Shown: positions 36,301 through 46,900 of the stretch, in pieces
Layout of the letters: every line of letters begins with the position of its first letter
Position numbering within the stretch: the stretch's first letter is position 1
Source: Bifiguratus adelaidae
Lineage: Eukaryota; Mucoromycota; Endogonomycetes; Endogonales
Length of the DNA stretch: 64,000 nucleotides
Assembly (NCBI GenBank): GCA_002261195.1
Contig: MVBO01000005.1
Location: 109,403-173,402 of the forward strand
Direction of reading: 5' to 3'
Notes under the pieces: generated by a model
Database searches by the model: none
Told to the model about the DNA's origin: nothing
Seen by the model: the letters and a program-made list of their open reading frames with translations, nothing else
Translations under genes and position numbers: made by a program

Positions 36301-37456
36301 AAGTTTGGAAAGACGCACTTTGGTGACAGAAGCAGAAGTCAACTGGAAATGAATTCGAGCAAAGTGCAGGATTCTTTGCTCGCCTCCTTCGCTTTATCCC
36401 GATTAAGTGCTACCGTGAAGAATGTTGATGTTGCCATGAATCACTATAATATTCGGGAGGCTGTGGACGCCGTTCGAACCTTCATCCAAGAGGATCTTTG
36501 CGACACGTTCGTTGAATTTTCAAAGTTTTCAATTAGTCAAGAGGTATGTCTTTGCCTACGAGGCTTTTGTTTACCCATTTCTGACTTTCTTGTAGCCCTC
36601 GCTTATCTCCGTACTCTATCATTGCGTGGAGACCTCCATGCGATTGCTTCACCCATTCATGCCTTACATTACAGAGGTATGCTTTTCTTCAATAGGAAAC
36701 GTCATCACTGACCTATTCGTTCTCCTTCTCAGGAATTGTGGAATCATTTGCCGAAGTTAACTCAGGAGTCATCCTCATTAATGCTCGCTTCTTACCCTCA
36801 GTACCAGGACTTCTCCCAGTGGAGCAACGAAACCGCCGAGGTTGAATTCAAGGTACGTGCAAATACCGACAACACTGCGTCCGAGGACTCATTCCTTAGC
36901 AGAGCCTGCTGGAAATCATTCACGCCGTACGGTCATTGCGTCAGAACAATGGCCTAAGTCTGTCCACCAAAACTAGTACAAAAGTAGTCAGCACCGAGCC
37001 AGATTTTATGGCGCCACAAAAGCCTTTGCAACGGTACTTTAATGAAGTTGTCAAATTCACGCATTCGAGCCAGTTGGAGCTGCTTAGAGTGGATAGGTTT
37101 GACGCTGATCCCTACCACGCTCAGGGGTGTGCCGTCAAAGAGGTATCACCAACTTTGAAGGTGTATATCCCCTATGAGTCTATACGACAGCATTCTCCAT
37201 CCGATGCGAACAAAAGACTGATTGCCAAAAGAAAGCTCGAGAAAGTCATGGCTGACATCAGCAACTTGGAACATCGCATGCAGGATCCAAATTACGATAA
37301 CCGCGTACCCGAAACTGTGAAGCAAAAGAACAGGTGAGTCGAGTTGTTCTGCATCCCCTCAGAAACTGATCAGAAACAAAAATTAGTCGGCGATTAGAGT
37401 CGTTGCATGCTCAAAGGGATTCCATACAACAAAACTTGCGCTTGTACAGTGATTAG
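33308..37456 (+). CDS. Mitochondrial valyl-tRNA synthetase, VARS2-like
   Basis: Class I aminoacyl-tRNA synthetase attaching valine to tRNA-Val, with a hydrolytic editing domain against threonine. ATG at 33308 gives [20 protein letters not shown], a basic mitochondrial-type presequence. Catalytic HIGH region [16 protein letters not shown] (about 33650-33700), [19 protein letters not shown], editing domain [15 protein letters not shown] and PHFGTGAVK, then [11 protein letters not shown] and [19 protein letters not shown], close to animal VARS2. [38 protein letters not shown] and the [12 protein letters not shown] lysine loop (about 35905-35945) follow. The C terminus is a coiled coil ([20 protein letters not shown]) ending TAG 37454-37456. 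About 18 exons, all open; one donor (GTGGCA, about 35038) is weak. It starts 39 bp after the S53 gene stop. Complete and distinct from the second ValRS at 60528. Confidence 0.88.
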
Positions 37457-37868
37457 ATTGATAGACGCACAGAGATATAAAGGAAGACATTCAGATCACC
37501 ACTCTGACTCAAGGTTATCGTCTGCTACCGTCGGTTGGGCTACTGGCAGCTTTGAGTCAACTTCGGTCATTTGCCGCTAGAGGTTCCGCGATCTGTGAGG
37601 GTACACATTTCCCTAGAAGGTAGTTGTCCTGATTCGGAGCACTGCGGAGTTTCCACAAACTTGAGCTTCTCCTTAAGTGGAGTCTGAGGTCATACCTAAC
37701 AGCAGGGGGCGTGACCTGTCTAACTGCGGTCTGCAAGCATGGAACCATACCGCGGCTGCGCCACAGTTCAAAGGAGGTTGTATTCTAATGGCTATGCGCC
37801 TATTGTCTTGCTGCGCAGATGTTATATATTGAAGGCCTTGAACTTGCTCGGCCCAGATACTCGACACA
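37457..37868. other. Intergenic with TATA-like element before glutaredoxin
   Basis: About 410 bp. A TATATAT element at 37823-37829 lies about 40 bp upstream of the glutaredoxin ATG and may be its TATA box. No coding frame of substance. Confidence 0.4.
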
Positions 37869-38339
37869 ATGACTACAGCTCAAAGCCTCGTCGAAGCATC
37901 GATCCAAGACAACAAGATCGCCGTGTTTTCGAAATCTTACTGTCCGTAAGTAAATCGAGTCTTTTCCAATAACCCGGCATCAACAGCTTTGGTAGGTACT
38001 GCAATAAGGCAAAGGCTCTCTTACAGCAACTTGGTGAGAAGTTTTATGCCGTTGAAGTCGATACAGATGGTAAGCAACAGTGAGGACGGAATTCAGCGCA
38101 AGACGCACACTTCACTTATCGGTCTTTTGCAGACCAAGGAGGTGCCATCTTGAAGTACCTTGAGCGCAAGACTGGCCAAGCATTTTTGCCCAACATCTTC
38201 ATTAATGTAAGAGCCTTTCCAGACTAATCGCCTAAAGTTCTGACGCTGTCTGCAGAAGCATCATGTTGGTGGTGTGGATGACTTGTTGGCTGCACAATCC
38301 AATGGAAACTTGCAAAAGCTATTGACTTTATCTGCTTAG
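37869..38339 (+). CDS. Dithiol glutaredoxin (CPYC active site)
   Basis: Small glutathione-dependent oxidoreductase reducing disulfides and mixed disulfides. Four exons encode about 103 residues. Exon 1 (37869 to about 37946) is MTTAQSLVEASIQDNKIAVF, ending inside the active site; the intron splits the Pro codon of CPYC. Exon 2 gives YCNKAKALLQQLGEKFYAVE, exon 3 DQGGAILKYLERKTGQAFLP and NIFIN, exon 4 KHHVGGVDDLLAAQSNGNLQ and LLTLSA, ending TAG 38337-38339. The glutathione-binding GGxDDL motif is intact. The usual TVP loop reads FLP here: the cis-proline is kept but Thr-Val is replaced by Phe-Leu. No targeting sequence, so probably cytosolic. Confidence 0.9.
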
Positions 38340-38770
38340 TGATCCATGCAGATTTATTCTTCGAGGACCCTTCTGGCTATAAAGCAATTGCAGACTACAG
38401 ACTCCATCGTGAACACAAATGAGTATTATTTTTCTAAGCACAGATTGAGCCAATTATTGTGTAACATCTAAAAACAATGGTTTCCAATCCAGCGCATCGA
38501 GCGGCAACAATTCCTTGGAACGTGGATCAAGAATCGCTCGACTCCACAGAATTTTCGCACTCGTTCGCTCCTTAGGTTAAGAGGTGAGACATCCATACTA
38601 TTTTCAGACCCTCTGCCAATTTCGGAACACAAATAATGCAAAGCGTGTGGAAGAGATCGCTTGTTTCTCCATCTGCAACTAAGAACTAGCATTACCCACT
38701 CAGTGGTTGACCATGTCTTTTTCACTACGGCGAAATAAAACGTTAAGCTCCAAGGAGCCCTCTTTTGAAC
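38340..38770. other. Intergenic, nothing recognised
   Basis: About 430 bp between glutaredoxin and the damaged MscS-type gene. AT-rich with runs of A/T; no credible open frame or RNA gene. Confidence 0.35.
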
Positions 38771-41498
38771 ATGGTTTGCTTCAAAAAAATTAAGTTTGTT
38801 AATTTCACGAGCAGCTGCGATCTAAATGCCAACCTGCGTTTTTACGTACAGCACTGTCACGCTAAGATATCCAAACACCTCAAGTTCCTCGACAGCCCAA
38901 CTCCCTTCTATGCCATTCCAATAGGAACGGAGTCTGACACTGAAGTAGAAATGGAACACAGCTTCCCTCGTAGCGCGACATCAGATTACGACGAAGAAAA
39001 TGACTATGCACGAGGAAACGAGCCAGATGACAGATATGAAGAAGTCGCTCCGGATGTAGACACATACAAAGAAATGCTCAAGGAGAGATACAACGATGAC
39101 GACTTTGACTGGGATGATAAGTCCGAAAAGAGTGATGTTGCACCAAAGCCAAAGGTTGTCAGTCGCTTTTCAGGGTGGCATTACATTTCACCATTTGCAA
39201 AGCGCGTCATCATTGCGATCGCGGGATCAGTACTGCTGATCGGTACGGCACTAGTAGTGCATACCTTCGTTCCAGCACTCAGCGATTCCGACCTTCAAGA
39301 TACTCATCAATCTAATGCCGGGAGCAACCTGCAAGCTTGGCTTTGGTGGGCGGCCCTGGTCTGGTCATTTGCTTGGCTATCGACCATATTCATCGATAAA
39401 ATACCCGGCATGGTGTCATTTGTCTTTAAGAAAACAAAAGGTCGCAGGACCGAATTGGTCAAATCTCGTATAGAATACGTGATGGCGGTCATGACATCTA
39501 TCAAGGTTGTGTTCATCACCATGTGGATGTGGGCTATGTGGGGCTTCGTTGGCATATTCTACCCATCCATTTGGACGTATCAAGCAGCATATGTGGTGCC
39601 TGTCAATCAGGCGTTTTGCTCCATATTCTTTGCCAGTGTCATTTTCCTCATACAGCGAACTGTTGTTCAATATATAGGTAAGTACCTGCGTATATTTAGC
39701 GCATTAGCTGACATTGTTCTTGAAGCCATCTCTTTTCACAAAGTTGCTTATAAAGACCGCTTGAAGGAAACAAGTATTCACTGTGGGGTGAGTACAAATG
39801 CGAAAGCCAGGACGCCTGTATTCATATGAGATAGTACTGGAACGGTTGAGTAAAGCAGAAAAAAGAGCAAAACCAGCACACACGGAACATGCACGCCTAA
39901 GAGTGACGCACAAACGTTTGTCGAGAACTACCAAGCCAACGTCCGTATTAGTACACCACCGGCCGTCCACACAGCACCAGCACCAGCTATCGAAATCGGC
40001 ATGCGCCCCGAAGAAGACACGACAGAGTCTGGCATAATGCAACCTGCCTTCCGCCGATCTTCCCCGGTGAATCATTTTCAATTATCGACGAACAACCTGT
40101 TTCCTCCGAGATTGAACGAGACTACGTTTTGTACGACCAGCTATCCCAAGGACGCCTCTCCCCTGGATGGCAACCCTCCGCTTTGGAGTCTTCCAGCCAA
40201 CAGTCTCAGTATACTGCGTCCATTGCGACCAAAAGGGCACAAGGTGCCGGACTCCTCAATCAATTGCAGAAGAAGCTAACCAATATTGTAACGACGGACG
40301 ATCCTAACGAAGGCATTGTTGGTGCAAGTAGCAAGATTGACCTCAATTCCACCAAAGCCGGTCTAAAAGTCGCCAAAAAGCTATTATACAGCTTATCCGC
40401 CGATAAAGAAGTGATTGGGCTAGATGACTTTTTGCCTTATTTCAAGGAGCGTGAAGATGTCGAGAATGCATTTGCCATCTTTGACAAGGACAACTATGGC
40501 GATGTAACGAAACGTGAAATGAAGGATGCAGTCTTGGGAATATACAAGGAGCGCAAGGCATTATCCAATTCCATGCGTGCTCTTTCTCAAGCAGTCGGCA
40601 AAGTGGACAAGCTCCTCGGATTCGGTTCTCTCATCCTTATCGCATTCATAACCTGTACTATTTTTCAGATCAGCATTTAGTCGTCACTCATACCCTTGGG
40701 GAGTTTTGTGCTGGCTTTGACCTTCATTTTTGGCGAAACAGCGAAAAATACCTTTGTGAGTATTCTATTTCTCTTTGTGGACAGTAGGTTTATGCTACAT
40801 TTCACCCACTTTAGGTACTCACTGACAAAACCCAGCATCCATATGATGTAGGCGATTATGTCACCATCGATGATCAATTGCTCTTGGTTCCTAACATGGG
40901 TATTATGACAACCATCTTCGTGTAAGTACAGGAGCGCTCCTCACTAACAGCGCTTGCCTAACCTGGGCTTATTTTAGCCGGTATGACGGCCGCGAAATAC
41001 ATGCTCCAAACTCTGTCCTGGCCAAGAAGTTTATTCAAAACCTGCGTCGGTCCGGCAATATGGGTGAAATCATTGGTAGGTTGCAAGTAGACTGTTAGCC
41101 AGCAAGTTAACTCATCAAGACTATTACAGAAATTCAAGTCGACTTTTACACGCCGAGTGACAAAATTATAGAGTTACGATCACGCCTACGTGAATGGCTT
41201 GCAAATGAGAGCAGAGATTACGATCCAAACATGTAGATTAACATTGTGAGCATGGTCAACACCAACAATTTGACATTGTCCATGTGGCTTCAGCACAAGA
41301 GCAATTGGCAAGTAGGGTCCCGCCCATGGGAACGGCGTACGAAGGTAATTGCGAGTGTGTTAGATGATGCGTTTTGTTTTCATCGACTCATTGTTTCTGT
41401 TCCAGTTCATGTTTGCGCTCAAGGATATGTTGACCGAGTTAGACATTCGTTACAATTTACCTGCGCAAAAGGTCGACATGGAAACCACAAAGGTTTAA
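38771..41498 (+). pseudogene. MscS-type mechanosensitive channel with EF-hand (Msy1/2-like), multiply interrupted
   Basis: Fungal Msy1/2 proteins are ER-located MscS channels with an EF-hand and act in hypo-osmotic Ca control. Here an acidic N terminus (ATG 38771 or, better, 38951), several helices (AKRVIIAIAGSVLLIG, WLWWAALVWSFAWLSTIFID), LFGFGSLILI-type pore entry, the EF-hand-like AFAIFDKDNYGDVTKREMKD (about 40475-40530), FVLALTFIFGETAKNTF, HPYDVGDYVTID and YDGREIHAPNSVLAKKFIQN are all recognisable. The frame is broken repeatedly. One base seems missing near 39771, near 39870 and near 40063, each in a homopolymer run. In-frame TAG codons occur at 40678-40680 (after QISI, within the pore helix) and 41234-41236 (after DYDPNM). 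Splice phase around 40770 is also hard to satisfy. Homology continues to NLPAQKVDMETT and a TAA at 41496. Pseudogene or heavy sequence error. Confidence 0.75.
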
Positions 41499-41839
41499 CC
41501 TCAGTCGATTATTTGACATCTCATCCGATAGTTTTTGCCAGTCCATGGCGAGCAAAGAAACTTTTGGGTCAGACATATAGAGTCAAGCAGTAGGCAAGAT
41601 CCACAACCTACTGTGTTGTATATATAGATTTATGGAAGAGGTCATTGATCTTATTGAGGCGAAGCAACGCGCACGTTTCAGCCACCGGGGAAAGAGAGGG
41701 TTGAAACCATTTGGATACCTGCTCATTCCCTCACAGCTGCTTCACTGGTCAATACCGGCAAGAAGTAGCATTTGGAGTGACAGAAACACGTTTTACTCGC
41801 CCGGCGACAAATCAAACGCGTATTTCTCCTTGTTAGCTC
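41499..41839. other. Short intergenic region with TATA-like element
   Basis: About 340 bp between the MscS-type remnant and NUR1. It includes TATATATAG near 41617-41626. A minor open frame from 41632 has no recognisable features and is not called. Confidence 0.3.
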
Positions 41840-43305
41840 ATGGCGACTAGGCAGCGGCTCGTGAGGAGACCGCCGTTATGGGAGCGTCTGAAAGAACTTC
41901 CCGAGGACTTGTACTATCGAGTTGCAGACTCCCTAGAGGAGCAATACTGGGACACGCTTTCCAAGGTGATTAGGTAAGAAGGTTGCACTTGTACCCAACG
42001 CATCACGAGCGAGCGTGGACTGACCGCTGTCGTTGAACGTGCCTCAACTTAGCTTCCTATCCGTGTGGACGTTGAACGGTGCCCTAGTCACCCTCCGATT
42101 ACTTCGAAGCTGGCATGAAGCAAACACTACGAGCACGCCTTTTTCACAAGGACTTCGTCCACGTTCGACGACAGGCACTTGGTTGGGAGTCGATGTCTGG
42201 CTCTGGGTAGGTCTTTTATTCCCGTGAGGAGCAACACTGACCATCTGCTTAGCTTGCGGTCATTGAATGGAGCTTGATAGCCTTTAGCTTTATCAATGCC
42301 ATTCATGTCGTAACCTCTCGACGACGCTATCAAATGCTGAACAATCCCTTGAATGTAGGTTCTGTTCCCTTTTGAAAATCTTCTGACCTTGTTATTCAGG
42401 AAACCATCGCCTCGAACAATGCCCGCCTTGTGGACTTTGAGCAGACTGTAGAGCCAGCGTGGGGAACACGATTTCCGGGTTATTTAGTGTAAGCAACCGA
42501 CTCCTGACATCTCAATCGCTGTAGACTAATGAAGCGTGAAATAGGTACCCAATATGGCAGTACGTCATCCGAAGGCGTAGAGGATTGATTGCTAGTCGGA
42601 AAGTCTGGGAGTTAAACGTATGGGATCCACCAACGGCATGGCTCAAAGTGTTCAGGTTGGTTCAGAGCGATCAAAAATGACCTCGGTTTGCCATGCTAAT
42701 GATTAACCTTGGTCTTGCAGCTGGTTCTCTCCCGTGCAAGTACTAGTTTTTAGATCTATGAATGCTGATAATTGGGAGATTATGTTACCGCTTGGCTGTG
42801 CTGTCGGCGTACAGGTAAGCCTTCGTTGCGATACTTGCTATCGCAGCATCGCCATTAATCTGGATTATGTTCAGGTTTGGATGCTTGTCCACCAATTTCT
42901 CGCATGGGGCAAGGATAGGCAAATCCTCTATGGTCAAGTCTTTAGCGAGTACAATCACAAATTGGTGAACCCGCGACTATTCCAACGGAAATACGAAATG
43001 GCGACGGACATGGGTGTGGGAACATCCGATAATGAGGACGACTTGGGCGGCGAGGATATAATGAATGAGTGGCTTGAAGAAGATGTGGCAAATCTCGGCA
43101 GTCAACAAGCCGAAGATTCGAAGGAGGTCCCTGAGAGCGATATACCCAGTAATCACTTGTATTTCGGGACCGGTAACGAAGATGTGAATACAAGGTCAGT
43201 ATAGCGGCTCACCAAATAAGATTTGAGTGACGAACATATTCCAGTCCGCGCTCGCCATTCGGTCGAAGGATATTTGGAAGGATATCCCCCTACGAAGGTT
43301 GGTAA
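41840..43305 (+). CDS. Nuclear rim protein NUR1/Mug154-like
   Basis: NUR1 is an inner nuclear membrane protein that, with Lem2/Heh1, tethers rDNA and silent chromatin to the nuclear periphery. ATG 41840. Exon 1 ends with LPEDLYYRVADSLEEQYWDT, matching the family entry (LD/EEL..IDW). Then FLSVWTLNGALVTLRLLRSW (first helix), WLAVIEWSLIAFSFINAIHV (second) and a cytosolic or nucleoplasmic loop. Next are KVWELNVWDPPTAWLKVFSW and FSPVQVLVF, the family's most diagnostic block. MLVHQFLAWGKDRQILYGQV and FSEYNHKLVNPRLFQRKYEM follow. The tail is acidic with PRSPFGRRIFGRISPYEG near the end. Eight or more short introns. The stop at 43303-43305 is my best choice; a further exon after 43315 is possible. Family call rests mainly on the WDP/FSP block. 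Confidence 0.78.
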
Positions 43306-43561
43306 ATTCAGACATGTCGATCTTCCAACACTCAAATTATGGTAGATCCAATATCACCCAAATATCGTAAGCATTCCAAGGTTAAATCTCATCACTAGAT
43401 GGCGGCTCTGCTCACCACCACTGCGTACAACACGAAGCAGTCGACACAACAAGATTTCCACAACGTGGCATTCAGATGTCTTTCAGGGTGTCTTTCACGT
43501 GAATGTCACGTGACTTCTGATTCATTACAGAATGTATATTACGAATGGCAGTCTTGTAGAG

Positions 43562-43634
43562 GCCTCCGTGGCACAATGGTTAGCGCGTGAGGCTTTTAAC
43601 CTCAAGGCTGTGGGTTCGAGCCCCACCGGAGGCG
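43562..43634 (+). tRNA. tRNA with anticodon UUU (Lys), body resembling tRNA-Arg
   Basis: 73 nt including the discriminator G. Acceptor stem GCCTCCG/CGGAGGC pairs perfectly. D arm GGCACAATGGTTAGCGC contains one A-C mismatch. Anticodon stem TGAGG/CCTCA with loop CTTTTAA gives anticodon TTT. Variable loop AGGCT and T arm GTGGG-TTCGAGC-CCCAC complete it. No intron. The anticodon assigns lysine. The D arm resembles the tRNA-Arg(UCU) type more than the usual Lys D arm with AGCTCAGT. A single base change from an Arg(UCU) loop (CTTCTAA) would give this loop. Confidence 0.9.
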
Positions 43635-43992
43635 ATTATTTTGGCACCATCTCACTTTCATCTTTTGTGTCTGCTATAGCCTATGTTTTAACTATCCCAT
43701 CTCTTCATGCCTAATCCATCTGTTCTATATCCCTTGTCATCCCGCATCCCCAATGTTGCAATTCCAATCGATAGAAAACACTGTTGAAAAATCGCTAGCC
43801 CCCTTTTAGTGGGCTTCTCACACCGTCTATCACGATAGGCCCAGCATATAGGGTGAGATATCCGCTTTGGTCTGACCTCACTGTTACAAGCATCGGACAG
43901 TCTGCAAAACACGGAATGCAATATGTTGCAGATTGCGTAGACATCTGACATTGACAAGACAGACGTTTCGGGACAACATTGGAGAGAAGGAC
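43635..43992. other. Intergenic region upstream of the ROM2-like gene
   Basis: About 360 bp between the tRNA and the ROM2-like ATG. It starts with a short T-rich run after the tRNA (TTATTTTGGC), too weak for a confident Pol III terminator call. Nothing else recognised. Confidence 0.35.
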
Positions 43993-46900
43993 ATGTCAAG
44001 GTATCCAAACACATCTCAAAGGTATCCAGCGCGACCTTCTCGAGGGTCTGGTCCGCAATCCACACCGCGACCTTACGGAGGAGGAACAAATTCACAGGAC
44101 CTGGAGTCCTTGATTGATGCCGCCATCATCGACTTTGGCGGTATGCATACGTCCGGTCAGACGTCGCAGCAATCTCAGGGCTCAGCTGGACGGTATGCGT
44201 CCGTGCGATATCCTCGACCACAAGATCGCAATGACTACAGTCTCAACGCTCGCTCACAGCCGTCTCGTTACGGACATAGTTCGCAGTATTCTATTGTAAG
44301 TTCACAGCTGCTCGTGATTCGTCCGAAACTGATCGTTCCTTGTGTGCCGATGCAGGACTCTCATCCACGGCTTGGTGGGAGCGATCCCGGTATGTGTTTT
44401 TGGATTTTTCTGCTTGCCCATGTTCTTGTGTTTATGCGGGACATCTTGACAGATTACTCTCAAGGAAGACCGTATACAGCGAGTTTTGCGGCATCTCAGC
44501 CGAGCTTGACAACGGTACATCGTCAAAATACTTATCAGGCCCCCCAGCCACCTCATGGAGGACCAGATCGCTATCAGTCATCGGCAAATGGGTATTCATC
44601 CCATTCAAATTACGACACTTATAGGCAGCCATACCCATCGTCAACACAATCGTCCATGCAATTTCCGACGCCGCATATAGATGAGGAGGACGGTCCCGGT
44701 CCGAATGGTCAATCTGCTTATAACGCTTATCTTCCCCTGCGCAATCCCCACATTCCACCAGGCCAAAATGTGGCTGCAACAACGACAAATAGGTCGTCAT
44801 ACCCTCCCCCAAATTACGCCAACAATTATCCCTCAGGAAACGGCATAACTGGCTACAAGGGTGATCATTCCAGTGCGGTTCCCTCCGAGGTATATCCTCC
44901 CATGCGCTCAACGTCGATTGCGCAGAATCCAACGTCTCCCAAATCGTTCTCATCGGGCGTGACTTACCAATCTGGTTCAGAACAGCGAACACCGCCTGCC
45001 CACATGATTGGTGAATACCCCTTTGAACCATCACAAGCCGCGGATCTGAATCGCAGAGAGTCCGATGTGACATCTCCATCAAGCCGCTATTCATCTCTCA
45101 ACTCATCTTATCGGCAGTCAAACTATAGTCAGTCATCCTACGGCAACTCTACACCTCCACCTCCTCCTTATCATGGGCACGTGCACTCCCACCAACATCA
45201 GTACGCTATCAATACTGTCGTAAAGCAATACGGTGAAGATGAGCCAAATGTTTCGCCATTGTCATCTGAGGGATCTGAGTCAGATGACGATCTATTCTCT
45301 ATTGTGCAGAGACGCAGCACACAAAAACAGGCGTTGCAAGTTCAGACAACCAATGCAACCCAATTCGTGGAGTATCATCACTCTGCTGAACCACGCACGC
45401 CCGTTTCTGCTTATGTAGAGGCACCAAAAGACGTCAAAGAAACATGGAAAATCCCCACTACCCACGACCTGGGGCTCGGGGAGAATCGAGATGAATTCAT
45501 TCGACCTCAAACACCGACTCATGGAGCTTGGGTCGAGCCAGCATTGCCGCCTATACCAGACGTAGCACCTGAGTATTACAACCCCGCCTTACTCTCTAAT
45601 GTTTCGAAGGCACTTGTTAAGAAGGTGCAACAATTGGATTCGTATCGAGAGCTTGTCTGCGCCATGGGCTATTCTGACAGTTTTACGGGCAGAGAGGCTG
45701 TGGTAAGTTGATGGGCTTTTATGACAATCCACCATGATGCAAAGGAATACTAATCAACTTTTCTTGCATCATGTAGATCACGATCCAGGAGCTCCTGCCC
45801 AAAGATGTTTCTCCCAAAATGGCCCTCTTGATCGCAAGGGCGCTCTTACACTGCGATCCCCCACTGTTCTTTCCCATTCCCGGCTCGGAACAATCCTTGA
45901 TGAACAATACGGTCATCGATTCCCCGGATGAAGCATATGCGCTTGTGGAGGACATCGCCGACAACAATCTCCCTAGTGGTGTATTCACTCCCATTGCACA
46001 ATGTTATAGCTATCTCTGTCGCACCACTGGGAGCGGGTGTTACGCACCCCGTTGTCCAAATCGAGTTCTTGTGTATCCGGTTGAAGAAGAAGCACATGAT
46101 GAGAAGCCTACAGGGCGGCAGTTATCGATCTCTCAGGAAGTCGAAGAAGCCGATGGCTCCAACAAGGCTTCATGGTCCGCAAGATACATTGCATTGGCCG
46201 GACGAGAGGCATTTGATGAAACGCCTAAAAACGAAGTAGCACGACAGGAAGCCATCAACGAATTGATCTTTGGTGAGGACAATTACGTGATGGATCTGGA
46301 AACTCTCGACCAGATTTTCGCCAAAGGTTTCTGGGCGGAAGATTGTATAGAAGCTTCCCGAAAGGAAGCTTTCTTGCGCGAAGTTTTCTACAATTATCTT
46401 GACATTTTGGAGGTTAATCGCGCTCTGCTCAAGGACTTGAAGGCTCGTCAGAAGGAAGCTACGTTTGTGGACCGGATTGGTGATGTGTTCAACGCCCACG
46501 CAAGCAACATGATAGATCCTTACAAGAAATACGTACCTCACTTTGAACAATCCGATCTTCTCGTGAAAGCGGAAAAGGCAAGGAACGTTGCGTTCGCAGA
46601 ATCCCTCAAAGCGAAAGAAAAGCTGCCTCAAGCAAAGAGACAACCAATTAGAAGTTTCCTCATCTTCCCTGTTACCCGCATGCAACGATATTCGTTGCTT
46701 CTGGAGGCTATCCTGAAGAAGACACCTGCCGGTCATCCGGATGAAAAGGAGCTACAAGATGCCATTACGACTGTAAAGACACTTTCGTCGCGAGTCGATC
46801 AGCTCAAACGTATAGCTGAACTGCAAAACAAGCTTGGCTTCAAGTCCGCCGATCAGCAAGTGAACCTGGAACTCTCCGATCCTGCTCGCGAACTTATTTA

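Noticed and set aside
26646-41236. Possible TAG reassignment or readthrough, because the three clear premature stops (26646, 40678, 41234) are all TAG
   Set aside because: Several intact genes here (Rac, EMC8/9, coilin-like, mitochondrial ValRS, glutaredoxin) end at TAG in the expected place, and no suppressor tRNA is seen. Ordinary nonsense mutations are simpler.
44432-45094. 220-codon minus-strand frame opposite the ROM2-like gene
   Set aside because: Opposite the disordered Ser/Tyr/Pro region; no domain, no splice partners.
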